A DNA stretch of 64,000 nt from Leucobacter chinensis (GTDB lineage: Bacteria > Actinomycetota > Actinomycetes > Actinomycetales > Microbacteriaceae). The notes beneath the pieces were generated by a model. It searched no databases. It saw only the letters and a program-made list of their open reading frames with translations, and was not told the origin of the DNA. Every line of letters starts with the position of its first letter. Position 1 is the first letter of the stretch. Both the position numbers and the translations under genes were made by a program. Positions 44,979 to 53,349 of the stretch are shown one piece after another. The DNA lies in NCBI RefSeq assembly GCF_019049105.1, contig NZ_JAHQZR010000001.1, positions 62,001 through 126,000 of the forward strand. Reading direction: 5' to 3'.

Positions 44979-46700
44979 GTGAGCATGCGACACCTACTTA
45001 CAGCCCTCGTTGCCGCCGTTGAGGCGGCCTTAATCGCGCTCGCCGGCATCGCGTTTATTGCGGTTCCGACGCTCCTTATCGGCGCGGTCACGCTCTCGCT
45101 CGGAGTCGACCTGACGACGCTCACCGAGACGATGGCGGGGGTGTGGATGCTGGGGCACGGTGGCGGCCTGAGTATCGCCGTGAGTGACGCGCAGGCGGTA
45201 AGCCTCGGCCTCGGGCCCGATCCGCTTGCCTTCGATATCACACTTGCGCCGCTGCTCATCGCCATTGTGACAGCTACGCTCGCGTGGCGCATGGGGTACC
45301 GCTTCTCAAGCGATATGACGACCGGCGCGGCTGCGATTACCGGGGGATCTCTCGGTTTCATCGGTGCTTCAGCGCTCATCGCGGTCATGGCTGGGAGCTT
45401 GCTCGCCGCACCGATCTGGGCAGCGACGGCGCTCGCTTCGCTCTGGTTCATTATTCCTGCGTGGGGCGGATTCATGATGCACCACGGCGACGTGGTGAGC
45501 ACCGCCTGGTTTAAGTTCAAGGTTGCGCTCGAGCAGGCCGGCGCGCCGAAGCTCGGGTGGGGCGCTGAACGCTACCTTGCACGCACGCTCAAGCTCGTTG
45601 CGATGCTGCTCCTCGGGCTCACAGCGCTGGGCGCGATCGGGGTGAGCTTTTCACTGCTGCTCGGGTTCGTTGACATCATTTCGCTCACGCAGTCGATGCA
45701 CCTTGACTTTATCGGGAGCCTGACCTTCTTCTTGGGGCAACTCGCGTTCTTACCGACGGCCATGATCTGGGCCGTGTCATGGTTCGCAGGGCCCGGCTTC
45801 GTTGTGGGCTCTGGATCGAGCGTGACTCCGTACGAGACGCTGCTTGGCCCCCTACCGAGCATTCCACTGCTCGCCGCGATTCCCGATTCTTGGGGAAGCT
45901 GGGGCATGTTGGCGATGCTGTTTGTGGTGCTCGTGGGCGTCGTTATCGGCACGCTCGCGGCAAAGCTGCCCGAGTTTCGACGTCTGACGATCCTGCGTCT
46001 CACGGTGATCTCAGCCGCGGCGGTCGTGATCACGGGCCTTGTGCTCGCACTCGCATTTGCGCTCTCGAGCGGATCGTTGGGCCCGGGGCGTCTCGAAGCC
46101 GTCGGCCCGCTCGTGTGGCCTGCAGCAGCGGCCGCATCCCTTGAACTTGCGCTCGGTCTCATTGCGGGGTTTGCGCTCGTGCGTCGTGGGAGCGACGGGG
46201 CCGACGAAGCGCGAACGGCGGAACCGGCGTATGTCGACGAAAACGAGCTCGTCGAACTCGATGTTGACGCTGATCGCTATGTTACGCAGCCAGTGGCTCG
46301 AATACCCTGGGGCGAAGAAAACCTTGAGCCAGGTGAGGGTGAATTCACTGCTGAGAAGCAACGCCTGTCAGTCCCGATTGAGAGCGGTGAAGGTCGGAGC
46401 GTCGAATTCGGCGTCGAGGGCACGGCAGACGATGTCACACGTGAACAAGAGGGTGTGGCTTGGGGCGAGCCTAACGGCGGCGCCGACCCCGACGACGGTG
46501 CCGACCCCGACCAAGAAACCGCTGAGGTTTCACGAATCGCAGACCCGGTTGCCGAAGAGACCGCAGAACCTTGGTACCGCAAGGCGGCAAAACCGAGGCG
46601 TCATCGAAAGCGACCGGTGTTTGATCCAGAAAAGCTCGAAGAAGAGTTTTCTTGGGAGTCGAAGAGCGATGATGAGGGGTCTTCGCGCCGGGACGAATGA
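44979..46700 (+). CDS. DUF6350 membrane protein (PerM-like)
   Basis: 573 residues. About ten hydrophobic helices fill residues 1-400, starting with LLTALVAAVEAALIALAGIAFIAVPTLL (only the type of sequence is diagnostic), followed by an acidic cytoplasmic tail of 170 residues rich in Glu, Asp and Pro with a basic patch (KPRRHRKRP). DUF6350 includes mycobacterial PerM, linked to cell division. In many Microbacteriaceae the gene lies just before purN, here with the thiamine operon inserted between. GTG at 44979 or ATG at 44985 could be the start; a TACACT hexamer just upstream suggests a leaderless message. Confidence 0.8.
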   Translation: MSMRHLLTALVAAVEAALIALAGIAFIAVPTLLIGAVTLSLGVDLTTLTETMAGVWMLGHGGGLSIAVSDAQAVSLGLGPDPLAFDITLAPLLIAIVTATLAWRMGYRFSSDMTTGAAAITGGSLGFIGASALIAVMAGSLLAAPIWAATALASLWFIIPAWGGFMMHHGDVVSTAWFKFKVALEQAGAPKLGWGAERYLARTLKLVAMLLLGLTALGAIGVSFSLLLGFVDIISLTQSMHLDFIGSLTFFLGQLAFLPTAMIWAVSWFAGPGFVVGSGSSVTPYETLLGPLPSIPLLAAIPDSWGSWGMLAMLFVVLVGVVIGTLAAKLPEFRRLTILRLTVISAAAVVITGLVLALAFALSSGSLGPGRLEAVGPLVWPAAAAASLELALGLIAGFALVRRGSDGADEARTAEPAYVDENELVELDVDADRYVTQPVARIPWGEENLEPGEGEFTAEKQRLSVPIESGEGRSVEFGVEGTADDVTREQEGVAWGEPNGGADPDDGADPDQETAEVSRIADPVAEETAEPWYRKAAKPRRHRKRPVFDPEKLEEEFSWESKSDDEGSSRRDE

Positions 46701-46720
46701 GTGTAGAGTGGGTTCTGCAA

Positions 46721-46808
46721 TCCACGGGAGTTCGTACGCGACGAACTGAGACTGGGCACGCGTGCTCGTACCGTTCAACCTGATCTGGGTCATGCCAGCG
46801 GAGGAAGG
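46721..46808 (+). ncRNA. TPP riboswitch (THI element)
   Basis: The plus strand shows the conserved parts in order: CACGGGAG, a small hairpin (TTCGT/ACGAA), CTGAGA, a variable stem, ACCTGATCTGGGTCATGCC, and AGCGGAGGAAGG. The 3' end GGAGGAAGGA is also the ribosome site of thiB. Binding of thiamine pyrophosphate would pair this strand in stem P1 and switch off translation of the transporter. Confidence 0.95.
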
Positions 46809-46816
46809 AATCTATT

Positions 46817-47908
46817 GTGGTGTACTCACCAAACCCTCGCGTAACACGTCACGCACTCGTCATCTCGGGCCTTGCACTCACGGGGGCGCTGCTCGTTGGC
46901 TGTTCACAGCCAGCAGACACGGGTGATGCCTCGGGTGAAAGCGGCAAAGCGGGCGATACTGTGACGCTCATCGTGCACGACAGTTTTGTGCCAGAAGAAG
47001 AGTTCGAGAAAGCTGCGAGCGAAGCGACGGGCTTTGACGTTAAGGTCATCACCGCCGGCGACGGGGGCGAACTCACGAATCAGCTGGTGCTTACGAAGGG
47101 CGAGCCACTCGCTGACGCGTTCTTTGGCGTCGATCACATCTTTGCCTCACGGCTCGTCGAACACGAGGTGACTGAGGCATACCTGCCCGAGAATCTTCCC
47201 GAGCGTGCGAAGCAATACTCGGTCACCGACGAGGGGGCGCTCACCCCGATTGATGTCGCGGCCACCTGCATCAACGTCGATACCGTCTGGTTTGATGAGG
47301 CCGGCAAGAAAGCCCCAGAGACGTATGAAGACCTCGTGAAGCCCGAATACCGTGACCTCACGGTGCTGCTCGACCCCACATCATCGTCGACCGGCGCTTC
47401 GTTCCTCATTGGAACGATCGCTCACTTCGGTGAGGAAGACTACCTCGATTACTGGTCATCGCTCGTTGACAACGGCGCCCGTGTTGAACAGGGGTGGAAT
47501 GATGCGTACTACACGCACTTCACGGGCGGTAATGCCGATGGAACCTACCCGATCGTGGTTTCGTACAGCTCATCACCCGGCTACACGTTGACCGAAGATG
47601 GCAAGGGATCAACGACGAGCGCACCGCTCGAGACCTGCTCGAGCCAGGTTGAGTACGCCGGCGTGCTCGCCGGAGCAAAGAACAGCGCGGGGGCGAAGGC
47701 CGTCATCGATTACCTGCTCTCGCCAGACTTTCAGAACACCATTGCCGAGACGATGTACGTGTACCCGATCGACGAGAACGCTCACGTTCCCGAAGAGTGG
47801 CAAGAGTTTGCTCCGTTGCCTGACGAGCCCAACGACCTCACCGCAACGCAGATTGGCGAGGGGCGCGACGGCTGGCTGAAGGCACTCAGCGAGACCATCG
47901 GTCTATGA
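46817..47908 (+). CDS. thiB: Thiamine ABC transporter, solute-binding lipoprotein
   Basis: 363 residues from a GTG directly behind the riboswitch. The signal ends LLVGCSQPA with Cys29 as the lipid site. The mature part is a type II binding protein (GDTVTLIVHDSFVPEEEFEKA in short form: LIVHDSF) with IDVAATCINVDTVWF and the YPIVVSYSSSPGY ligand-side block seen in ThiB. It captures thiamine or its phosphates outside the membrane. The stop overlaps thiP by four bases. Confidence 0.92.
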   Translation: MVYSPNPRVTRHALVISGLALTGALLVGCSQPADTGDASGESGKAGDTVTLIVHDSFVPEEEFEKAASEATGFDVKVITAGDGGELTNQLVLTKGEPLADAFFGVDHIFASRLVEHEVTEAYLPENLPERAKQYSVTDEGALTPIDVAATCINVDTVWFDEAGKKAPETYEDLVKPEYRDLTVLLDPTSSSTGASFLIGTIAHFGEEDYLDYWSSLVDNGARVEQGWNDAYYTHFTGGNADGTYPIVVSYSSSPGYTLTEDGKGSTTSAPLETCSSQVEYAGVLAGAKNSAGAKAVIDYLLSPDFQNTIAETMYVYPIDENAHVPEEWQEFAPLPDEPNDLTATQIGEGRDGWLKALSETIGL

Positions 47909-49566
47909 GGCTTTGGCGGGGAGCGCTCGGGGTCGCCGCCGCGATTCCGTTCGCGTTTCTTGCCCTGTTCTTCCTGTGGCCGGTCGCTTCGCTCGTTGCG
48001 ACCGGCCTCGGAGGGGGCATCGTGACCCCCGAGGGCGGTATCTTCAGCGTGCTCTCGAACCCGCGCACGGGGCGGGTGATCGGCCAGACGCTCGCCCAAG
48101 CGGGAGCGGGAACACTGCTCTCGGTCGTGCTCGGCTTACCCGCGGCTTTCGCGCTCTACCGCATTCGCTTTGCGGGGCAGACCGTTATTCGGGGCCTGCT
48201 CACCGTACCCTTCGTGCTGCCGACCGTCGTCGTTGGTGTTGCCTTTCAATCGCTTTTTGGGCCGGGCGGCATGCTCTTTGGGCTCGGGTTTGACCAGTCA
48301 TTCATCGCGATCGTGCTGGCGCTCGCATTCTTTAACGTCACGCTTGTCGCTCGTATCGTTGGCGGCTTCTGGCAGTCACTCGACGAACGGCCCGAGCAGG
48401 CCGCACGGATGCTTGGGGCCTCACCTTTGCGCGCCTGGGTGAGTGTGACCCTGCCAAGACTGCTGCCCGCGATCGGATCGGCAGCGGCGCTCGTCTTTCT
48501 CTTCTGTGCGACAGCATTCGGCGTCGTCCTTGTGCTGGGCGGGAAGCAATTCTCGAACATTGAGACCGAGATCTACGGTCTTACCATGCAGTTTCTCGAC
48601 TTGCAGGGAGCTGCCGTGCTCTCCCTCGTGCAGGCCGTGATCGTGATCATCACGCTCATGGTCTCGGCACGACTGCGAACGAAATACTCAGCTGGTGAGC
48701 GCCGCACCTCGGGGGCCGCGAGGCTTGAGAAAGCAGGGCGCAAGCACGCGACCGTGCTCATCGTCTTTGCCGTCACGGTGCTCACGCTGCACGTGCTCCC
48801 GATATTCTCGCTCGGGCTGCGCTCACTCAGACGCCCAGATGGGTCACTGACGTTCGACCACTACCGATTTCTTGTCGATCCGCCAGAAGAATCTCCGCTT
48901 GCCACCACGGTGCCCCAGGCACTCTGGGTGTCGGTTCGGTTTGCGCTCCTCGCGGCGCTTATCGCGATGGTACTGGGTACGCTCATCGCACTGGTGCTCT
49001 CGCGAAGGCCGCGCAGTAAGCCTGCAAAGCGGGCCCAGGGCGCCTACGAGATGTTTGTCATGATGCCGCTCGGGGTTTCGGCCGTGACCCTGGGGCTCGG
49101 GCTCTTGCTCACGATGCACAACCCACTCGGCCTCGGTATTGACTTGCGGAGTAGCACCGCGCTCATTCCGGTCGCGCAAACGCTCGTCGCCCTCCCGCTC
49201 GTCATTCGCACGATGTTGCCGGTGCTGCATTCGGTGAGCCCCAGGCAGCTCGACGCGGCGACGCTGCTCGGGGCATCGCCCGCACGCGTGTTTCGAACGA
49301 TCGAGCTGCCCGCGCTCAGCCGTGCTTTCGGGCTCTCAATCGGCTTTGCCTTTGCGACCTCGCTTGGTGAGTTTGGGGCGACTTCGTTTCTCGTGCGCAG
49401 CGGCTCAGAAACGCTTCCGGTGGTCATCTCGCAGCTCGTCTCACACCAGGCAGCCTCGAGTTACGGCACAGGGCTCGCCGCGGCAGTGGTGCTCGGTCTC
49501 GCAACGAGTGTCGTGATGCTCTTGGCCGAGGGTTGGCGTGTGACCGAACACGCGGGAGGATGGTAA
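47905..49566 (+). CDS. thiP: Thiamine ABC transporter, fused permease
   Basis: 553 residues with two permease domains joined in one chain, as in E. coli ThiP. Each half has six hydrophobic segments and an EAA loop: ERPEQAARMLGASPLRAWVSV near residue 158 and RQLDAATLLGASPARVFRTIEL near residue 443. The gene overlaps thiB and lies two bases before thiQ. Confidence 0.92.
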   Translation: MRLWRGALGVAAAIPFAFLALFFLWPVASLVATGLGGGIVTPEGGIFSVLSNPRTGRVIGQTLAQAGAGTLLSVVLGLPAAFALYRIRFAGQTVIRGLLTVPFVLPTVVVGVAFQSLFGPGGMLFGLGFDQSFIAIVLALAFFNVTLVARIVGGFWQSLDERPEQAARMLGASPLRAWVSVTLPRLLPAIGSAAALVFLFCATAFGVVLVLGGKQFSNIETEIYGLTMQFLDLQGAAVLSLVQAVIVIITLMVSARLRTKYSAGERRTSGAARLEKAGRKHATVLIVFAVTVLTLHVLPIFSLGLRSLRRPDGSLTFDHYRFLVDPPEESPLATTVPQALWVSVRFALLAALIAMVLGTLIALVLSRRPRSKPAKRAQGAYEMFVMMPLGVSAVTLGLGLLLTMHNPLGLGIDLRSSTALIPVAQTLVALPLVIRTMLPVLHSVSPRQLDAATLLGASPARVFRTIELPALSRAFGLSIGFAFATSLGEFGATSFLVRSGSETLPVVISQLVSHQAASSYGTGLAAAVVLGLATSVVMLLAEGWRVTEHAGGW

Positions 49567-49568
49567 CA

Positions 49569-50222
49569 ATGACAGCCAAAACCGGCCTCGAAGTGATGGG
49601 GGCAACCGTAACGTTTGACGCAGAAGTGGTCGTGCACGATCTGAGCCTCAGCCTTGCCGAGGGCGAGGTCGTGGCGATTCTCGGGCCATCGGGCTGCGGC
49701 AAGTCGACACTGCTGCGTGCGATCGCTGGGCTCGAGCCGCTCGCAGGGGGCAAAATACTGTGGGGTGGCGAAGACCTTGCACGGGTCGCACCACACCGAC
49801 GCGGCTTTGGGCTCATGTTTCAAGACGGTCAACTCTTCTCTCACCTGAGCGTCGCCGAGAACGTCGCCTACGGGCTGCGGGTCAAAGGCATGGGGCGAGA
49901 GCATCGTGCCGCGCGCGTTGCTGAGATGCTCGGCCTCGTGGGCCTCGCCGACGCCGCCGAGCGGCCTGTCACCGAGCTCTCCGGTGGGCAGCAGCAGCGC
50001 GTCGCGCTCGCGAGGTCGCTCGCGCCATCGCCCAAATTGCTCATGCTTGACGAACCCCTCTCGGCGCTCGACCGTGAACTGCGTGAGCAGCTTGCGGGCG
50101 ATCTCGCCACGGTACTGAGGCAAACCCGAACCACGGCCATTCTCGTGACCCACGACGAGGCTGAAGCCACCCGCATCGCCGACCGGGTGTTGCGCATGGC
50201 CGGGGGAGAGCTGGTCGCGTGA
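49569..50222 (+). CDS. thiQ: Thiamine ABC transporter, ATP-binding protein
   Basis: 217 residues. Walker A is ILGPSGCGKSTLLRAIAG, the signature LSGGQQQRVALARSLAP, and Walker B LLMLDEPLSALD. The short length and lack of a C-terminal regulatory domain agree with ThiQ. ATG at 49569 follows GGGAGGATGG. Its stop overlaps the GTG start of the next small kinase gene. Confidence 0.92.
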   Translation: MTAKTGLEVMGATVTFDAEVVVHDLSLSLAEGEVVAILGPSGCGKSTLLRAIAGLEPLAGGKILWGGEDLARVAPHRRGFGLMFQDGQLFSHLSVAENVAYGLRVKGMGREHRAARVAEMLGLVGLADAAERPVTELSGGQQQRVALARSLAPSPKLLMLDEPLSALDRELREQLAGDLATVLRQTRTTAILVTHDEAEATRIADRVLRMAGGELVA

Positions 50223-50755
50223 ACCCTCTGCTGCACGCCGAACAGGCGTGGCAAACCCTTGGCAAGCCACGCGCCGGAGTCGTCATCATCGACGGCCGAT
50301 CGGGGTCGGGCAAGACCTCGCTCGCCGCGTCGCTCGCCCCGCTCATGGGTGCTGCGATACTGCATATGGACGACCTGTACGAGGGGTGGCATGGCTTTCT
50401 CGCTGCTCCCGATACGCTCGTTCGAGCGCTTGAAACCGGTCGCTACCGCCGGTACGACTGGCACCTCGGGGCGCTCGCTGAGACACGCGAGCTCGACCGC
50501 GATACTCCGCTCATTATCGAGGGGTGCGGATCGCTGACCCGTACGACCCTCGACGCCGCGGCGGTGTTCGGCGGCCAGGTGTTGAGCGTCTGGCTCGAGT
50601 GCCCACTCGCCGTGCGCAAGAGTCGAGCCATTGCCCGTGATGGCCAGGTGTTTGCGCCGTACTGGGAAGATTGGGCGCAACAGGAGGCCGCGCATATGAT
50701 GCGTGAGGCGCCAGAGAAGATTGCCGGTTACCGGTTTTCGACCGCACCCACGTGA
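50219..50755 (+). CDS. Uridine kinase-like P-loop NTPase, last gene of the thiamine operon
   Basis: 178 residues. The P-loop is IIDGRSGSGKTSLAASLA near residues 24-41. HMDDLYEGWHGF follows, the DDLY/DDFY motif of uridine kinase-type small-molecule kinases, with IIEGCGSL as the next acidic block. The substrate is unknown. Close relatives are widespread in actinobacteria as ATP-binding proteins. The GTG start overlaps the thiQ stop, so it is translated with the thiamine importer, which raises the possibility of a thiamine-related substrate; this is inference. Confidence 0.75.
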   Translation: MNPLLHAEQAWQTLGKPRAGVVIIDGRSGSGKTSLAASLAPLMGAAILHMDDLYEGWHGFLAAPDTLVRALETGRYRRYDWHLGALAETRELDRDTPLIIEGCGSLTRTTLDAAAVFGGQVLSVWLECPLAVRKSRAIARDGQVFAPYWEDWAQQEAAHMMREAPEKIAGYRFSTAPT

Positions 50756-50810
50756 TAAACGTTATGGCCCAGGCTGTGCATAACGGCAACCCTCGCAGCA
50801 TAGCTTCGAC

Positions 50811-50816
50811 TAGAAT
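50811..50816 (+). promoter_or_regulatory. -10 element of purN, likely leaderless transcript
   Basis: TAGAAT ends six bases before the GTG of purN, so transcription should begin at or next to the start codon. No good -35 hexamer or ribosome site is visible. Confidence 0.45.
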
Positions 50817-50822
50817 AGGCGG

Positions 50823-51404
50823 GTGCTTAAGATCGTGGTACTCATCTCTGGTGGTGGATCGAACCTCAAGGCTCTGCTCGAAGCGGCCGATGCCGGTGGT
50901 GAACCCTTTGAGGTGGTCGCCGTGGGAGCCGATGGCGACGCGGCAGGTCTCGCCCACGCGACATCGCGCGGTATCAAAACCTTCGTGACGAGGCCTAAAG
51001 ATTATGATGGAAGGCAAGCCTGGGGTGAGGCCTTCCTCACCGAGATCGAACGCTTCTCTCCCGATCTTGTGGTGAGCGCCGGCCTTATGCGTATTTTGCC
51101 CGAGCGTGTCGTCTCTGCGCTTAGCCCAAACCTCATCAATACCCACCCGGCCCTCTTGCCGCTTTACCCGGGTGCCCACGCCGTGCGAGATGCGCTCGCA
51201 GCGGGGGCAACCGAGACTGGGGTGACGGTGCACGTGATCGACGCAGGTGTCGACACCGGGCCCGTCATTAACCAGCGGTCTGTTCAGGTATTCCCGAACG
51301 AGACCGAAGAAGAACTTCACGAACGGATCAAAGAGGTGGAGCGACCGCTCCTGCTGCAAACCGTTCGTGACATCGCAAGCGGCGCTGTGACGCTTGGCGA
51401 GTGA
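50823..51404 (+). CDS. purN: Phosphoribosylglycinamide formyltransferase
   Basis: 193 residues. It adds the formyl group from 10-formyl-tetrahydrofolate to GAR in purine synthesis. VLISGGGSNLKALLEA opens the family, and NTHPALLPLYPGAHAVRDAL carries the catalytic Asn/His pair, while VHVIDAGVDTGPVINQ holds the catalytic Asp. GTG start. purH follows after about 40 bases. Confidence 0.96.
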   Translation: MLKIVVLISGGGSNLKALLEAADAGGEPFEVVAVGADGDAAGLAHATSRGIKTFVTRPKDYDGRQAWGEAFLTEIERFSPDLVVSAGLMRILPERVVSALSPNLINTHPALLPLYPGAHAVRDALAAGATETGVTVHVIDAGVDTGPVINQRSVQVFPNETEEELHERIKEVERPLLLQTVRDIASGAVTLGE

Positions 51405-51445
51405 ACGAGGAATGACCAACGCCTGAATGTGTGAGGAGAAACACC

Positions 51446-53110
51446 ATGGCAGTTCAGAGTAAAGACGCGTCGCTCTACGAGCATCGCGACACCATTGCGG
51501 TGCGGCGCGCGCTCATCTCGGTGAGTGACAAGAGCGGGCTCGAGGAGCTTGCACGTGGGCTCGGTGCAGCCGGCGTCGAGATTGTTTCAACCGGATCGAC
51601 GGCGCAGCTCATTCGTGATCTCGGCGTTGCCGTGACCGATGTCGCCGACGTGACCGGTTTCCAGGAGGCCCTCGACGGGCGCGTGAAGACGCTGCATCCT
51701 GCGGTGCATGCGGGTTTGCTCGCTGATCTTCGCCTTGCCGATCACCGCGAGCAGCTCAAGGCACTTGATATTGAGCCCTTTGAACTCGTGATCGTAAACC
51801 TGTACCCCTTCGACGAGACCGTTGCCGCAGGCAAGCCTGCCGCCGACATCATCGAAAACGTCGATATCGGGGGGCCTGCGATGGTTCGCGCTACCGCGAA
51901 GAACCACGCGAACACCGCAATTGTCGTTTCTCCCTCTCGATACCCGCAGGTACTCGAAGCGGTCGCCGCTGGCGGCACGGGCCTTGAGCTGCGCCGTTCG
52001 CTCGCAACCGAGGCTTTTGTGCACACGGCGCAGTACGACGCATCGGTCGCAAACTGGTTCCTCGAGCAGGAGGAGCTCGGCTGGGCTCCTGCCGATGCGA
52101 GCGAGCTTGCCGCAGACGAGGGCGACTCGATTGATCGCATTTTTGAAGATCCCGACGCCTTTGTTGGCTACGAGATCTTCGGGCTGCGTGACTCGGTGCT
52201 GCGTTACGGCGAGAACAGCCACCAGCGCGGAGCGCTCTTCACCGAGACTGAGGGCTCGGGCATCGCCCAGGCAACCCAGTTGAGCGGCAAAGAGATGTCG
52301 TACAACAACTACGTTGACGCCGATGCGGCGCTGCGCGCGGCGTTCGACCACGAGCGCCCCGCCGTCGCGATCATCAAGCACGCGAACCCCTGCGGCGTTG
52401 CCGTCGCTCCTGAATCGAGCACTTCGCCAATCGCCGATGCGCACCGACTCGCGCACGAGTGCGACCCGGTTTCGGCGTTCGGTGGGGTCATTGCGGCAAA
52501 CCGCGTCGTGACGAAAGACATGGCAGAAACCGTCTCGGCGATCTTCACCGAGGTCATCGTGGCCCCTGGCTTTGAGCCCGAGGCACTCGCGATCTTGCAG
52601 CAGAAGAAGAATCTGCGCCTGCTTGTGCTGCCAGAGAACTTCGCACAAAACCCCGTCGAGATTCGTCAGGTTTCTGGCGGCTTCTTACTGCAGGAAGCAG
52701 ACCGTCACTTCGCTCCCGCTGCCGAGTGGCAGCTCGCCGCGGGCGAACCGGCCGACCAGGCGACGCTTCTCGAGCTCGAGTTCGCATGGCGCGCTTCGCG
52801 TGCGGTGAAGTCAAACGGCATCATCCTCACGAAAGACGGCGCTTCGGTTGGCGTTGGCATGGGGCAGGTCAACCGAGTTGACTCGTGCCGCCTCGCGGTC
52901 GAGCGCGCCGGCGAAGAGCGCGCTCGTGGCGCGGTCGCCGCTTCTGACGCGTTCTTCCCGTTCGCCGACGGCCTGCAGGTGCTGCTCGATGCCGGTGTGC
53001 GCGCGGTCGTGCAGCCTGGCGGTTCGGTGCGTGACGAAGAGGTCATCGCTGCTGCGAAGGAGGCGGGCGTGACCATGTACTTCACGGGTGAGCGCCACTT
53101 CTTCCACTAG
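51446..53110 (+). CDS. purH: Bifunctional AICAR formyltransferase / IMP cyclohydrolase
   Basis: 554 residues. It carries out the last two steps of IMP synthesis. The N-terminal MGS-like cyclohydrolase domain has [20 protein letters not shown] and [21 protein letters not shown]. The C-terminal transformylase has [12 protein letters not shown]-type [26 protein letters not shown] and [10 protein letters not shown]. The ATG at 51446 has a TGAGGAGA site; a GTG five codons earlier is part of that site. A hairpin follows the stop. Confidence 0.97.
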   Translation: MAVQSKDASLYEHRDTIAVRRALISVSDKSGLEELARGLGAAGVEIVSTGSTAQLIRDLGVAVTDVADVTGFQEALDGRVKTLHPAVHAGLLADLRLADHREQLKALDIEPFELVIVNLYPFDETVAAGKPAADIIENVDIGGPAMVRATAKNHANTAIVVSPSRYPQVLEAVAAGGTGLELRRSLATEAFVHTAQYDASVANWFLEQEELGWAPADASELAADEGDSIDRIFEDPDAFVGYEIFGLRDSVLRYGENSHQRGALFTETEGSGIAQATQLSGKEMSYNNYVDADAALRAAFDHERPAVAIIKHANPCGVAVAPESSTSPIADAHRLAHECDPVSAFGGVIAANRVVTKDMAETVSAIFTEVIVAPGFEPEALAILQQKKNLRLLVLPENFAQNPVEIRQVSGGFLLQEADRHFAPAAEWQLAAGEPADQATLLELEFAWRASRAVKSNGIILTKDGASVGVGMGQVNRVDSCRLAVERAGEERARGAVAASDAFFPFADGLQVLLDAGVRAVVQPGGSVRDEEVIAAAKEAGVTMYFTGERHFFH

Positions 53111-53119
53111 GAACCCACC

Positions 53120-53160
53120 AAAGCGGCTGGCAACGCGAAAGCGCTGTTGCCAGCCGCTTT
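53120..53160 (+). terminator. Hairpin terminator after purH
   Basis: A 15-bp perfect stem (AAAGCGGCTGGCAAC and complement) with an 11-base loop, nine bases after the purH stop. The T-run is short (TTTG), so termination may be partial. Confidence 0.75.
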
Positions 53161-53171
53161 GTACTGTCACG

Positions 53172-53205
53172 GGGCGCCAGCACGGTGTCCTTCGGTGAGG
53201 CGCCC
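53172..53205 (+). other. Hairpin upstream of the permease leader
   Basis: GGGCGCC and GGCGCCC form a 7-bp stem around about 20 bases that can fold again (CAC with GTG). It lies between the purH terminator and the structured leader of the next gene. It may be part of the leader RNA or a DNA operator. Confidence 0.4.
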
Positions 53206-53232
53206 GGGTGAAGTGAGCGTGTTTGCTTGCGC

Positions 53233-53343
53233 TTCTTGCGTCGGAGGTAGAAGATAGAAAACTGTGCGGGCCTCAGAACCCGCCGGCTACACAGCGCGAA
53301 GGGGCGATGAACAAGCCCGGTCGCGATACCTCAAGCGTAAGGA
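53233..53343 (+). ncRNA. Candidate structured leader RNA (three-way junction) of the PuuP-like permease
   Basis: By hand-folding, the outer stem pairs 53233-53240 with 53336-53343 (TTCTTGCG with CGTAAGGA, including two G-U pairs), and after a small internal loop GAGGTA (53244-53249) pairs with TACCTC (53327-53332). Inside are two hairpins: CTGTG/CACAG (53262-53266 with 53290-53294) continuing into CGGG/CCCG, and CGCGA/TCGCG (53295-53299 with 53321-53325) continuing into GGGC/GCCC. The joining strand GAAGATAGAAAA is purine-rich. The last arm contains AAGGA, the ribosome site of the permease. It has the build of a translation-controlling riboswitch. I could not match it to TPP, lysine, glycine, guanidine, fluoride, ZTP or c-di-AMP classes. 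Confidence 0.55.
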
Positions 53344-53349
53344 CCATCA

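Noticed and set aside
53233-53343. Assignment of the permease leader to a lysine, glycine, guanidine-I or fluoride riboswitch
   Set aside because: Partial word matches exist (GAAGATAG as in lysine leaders, GGGCGATG as in fluoride leaders), but the remaining conserved parts and the overall lengths do not fit.
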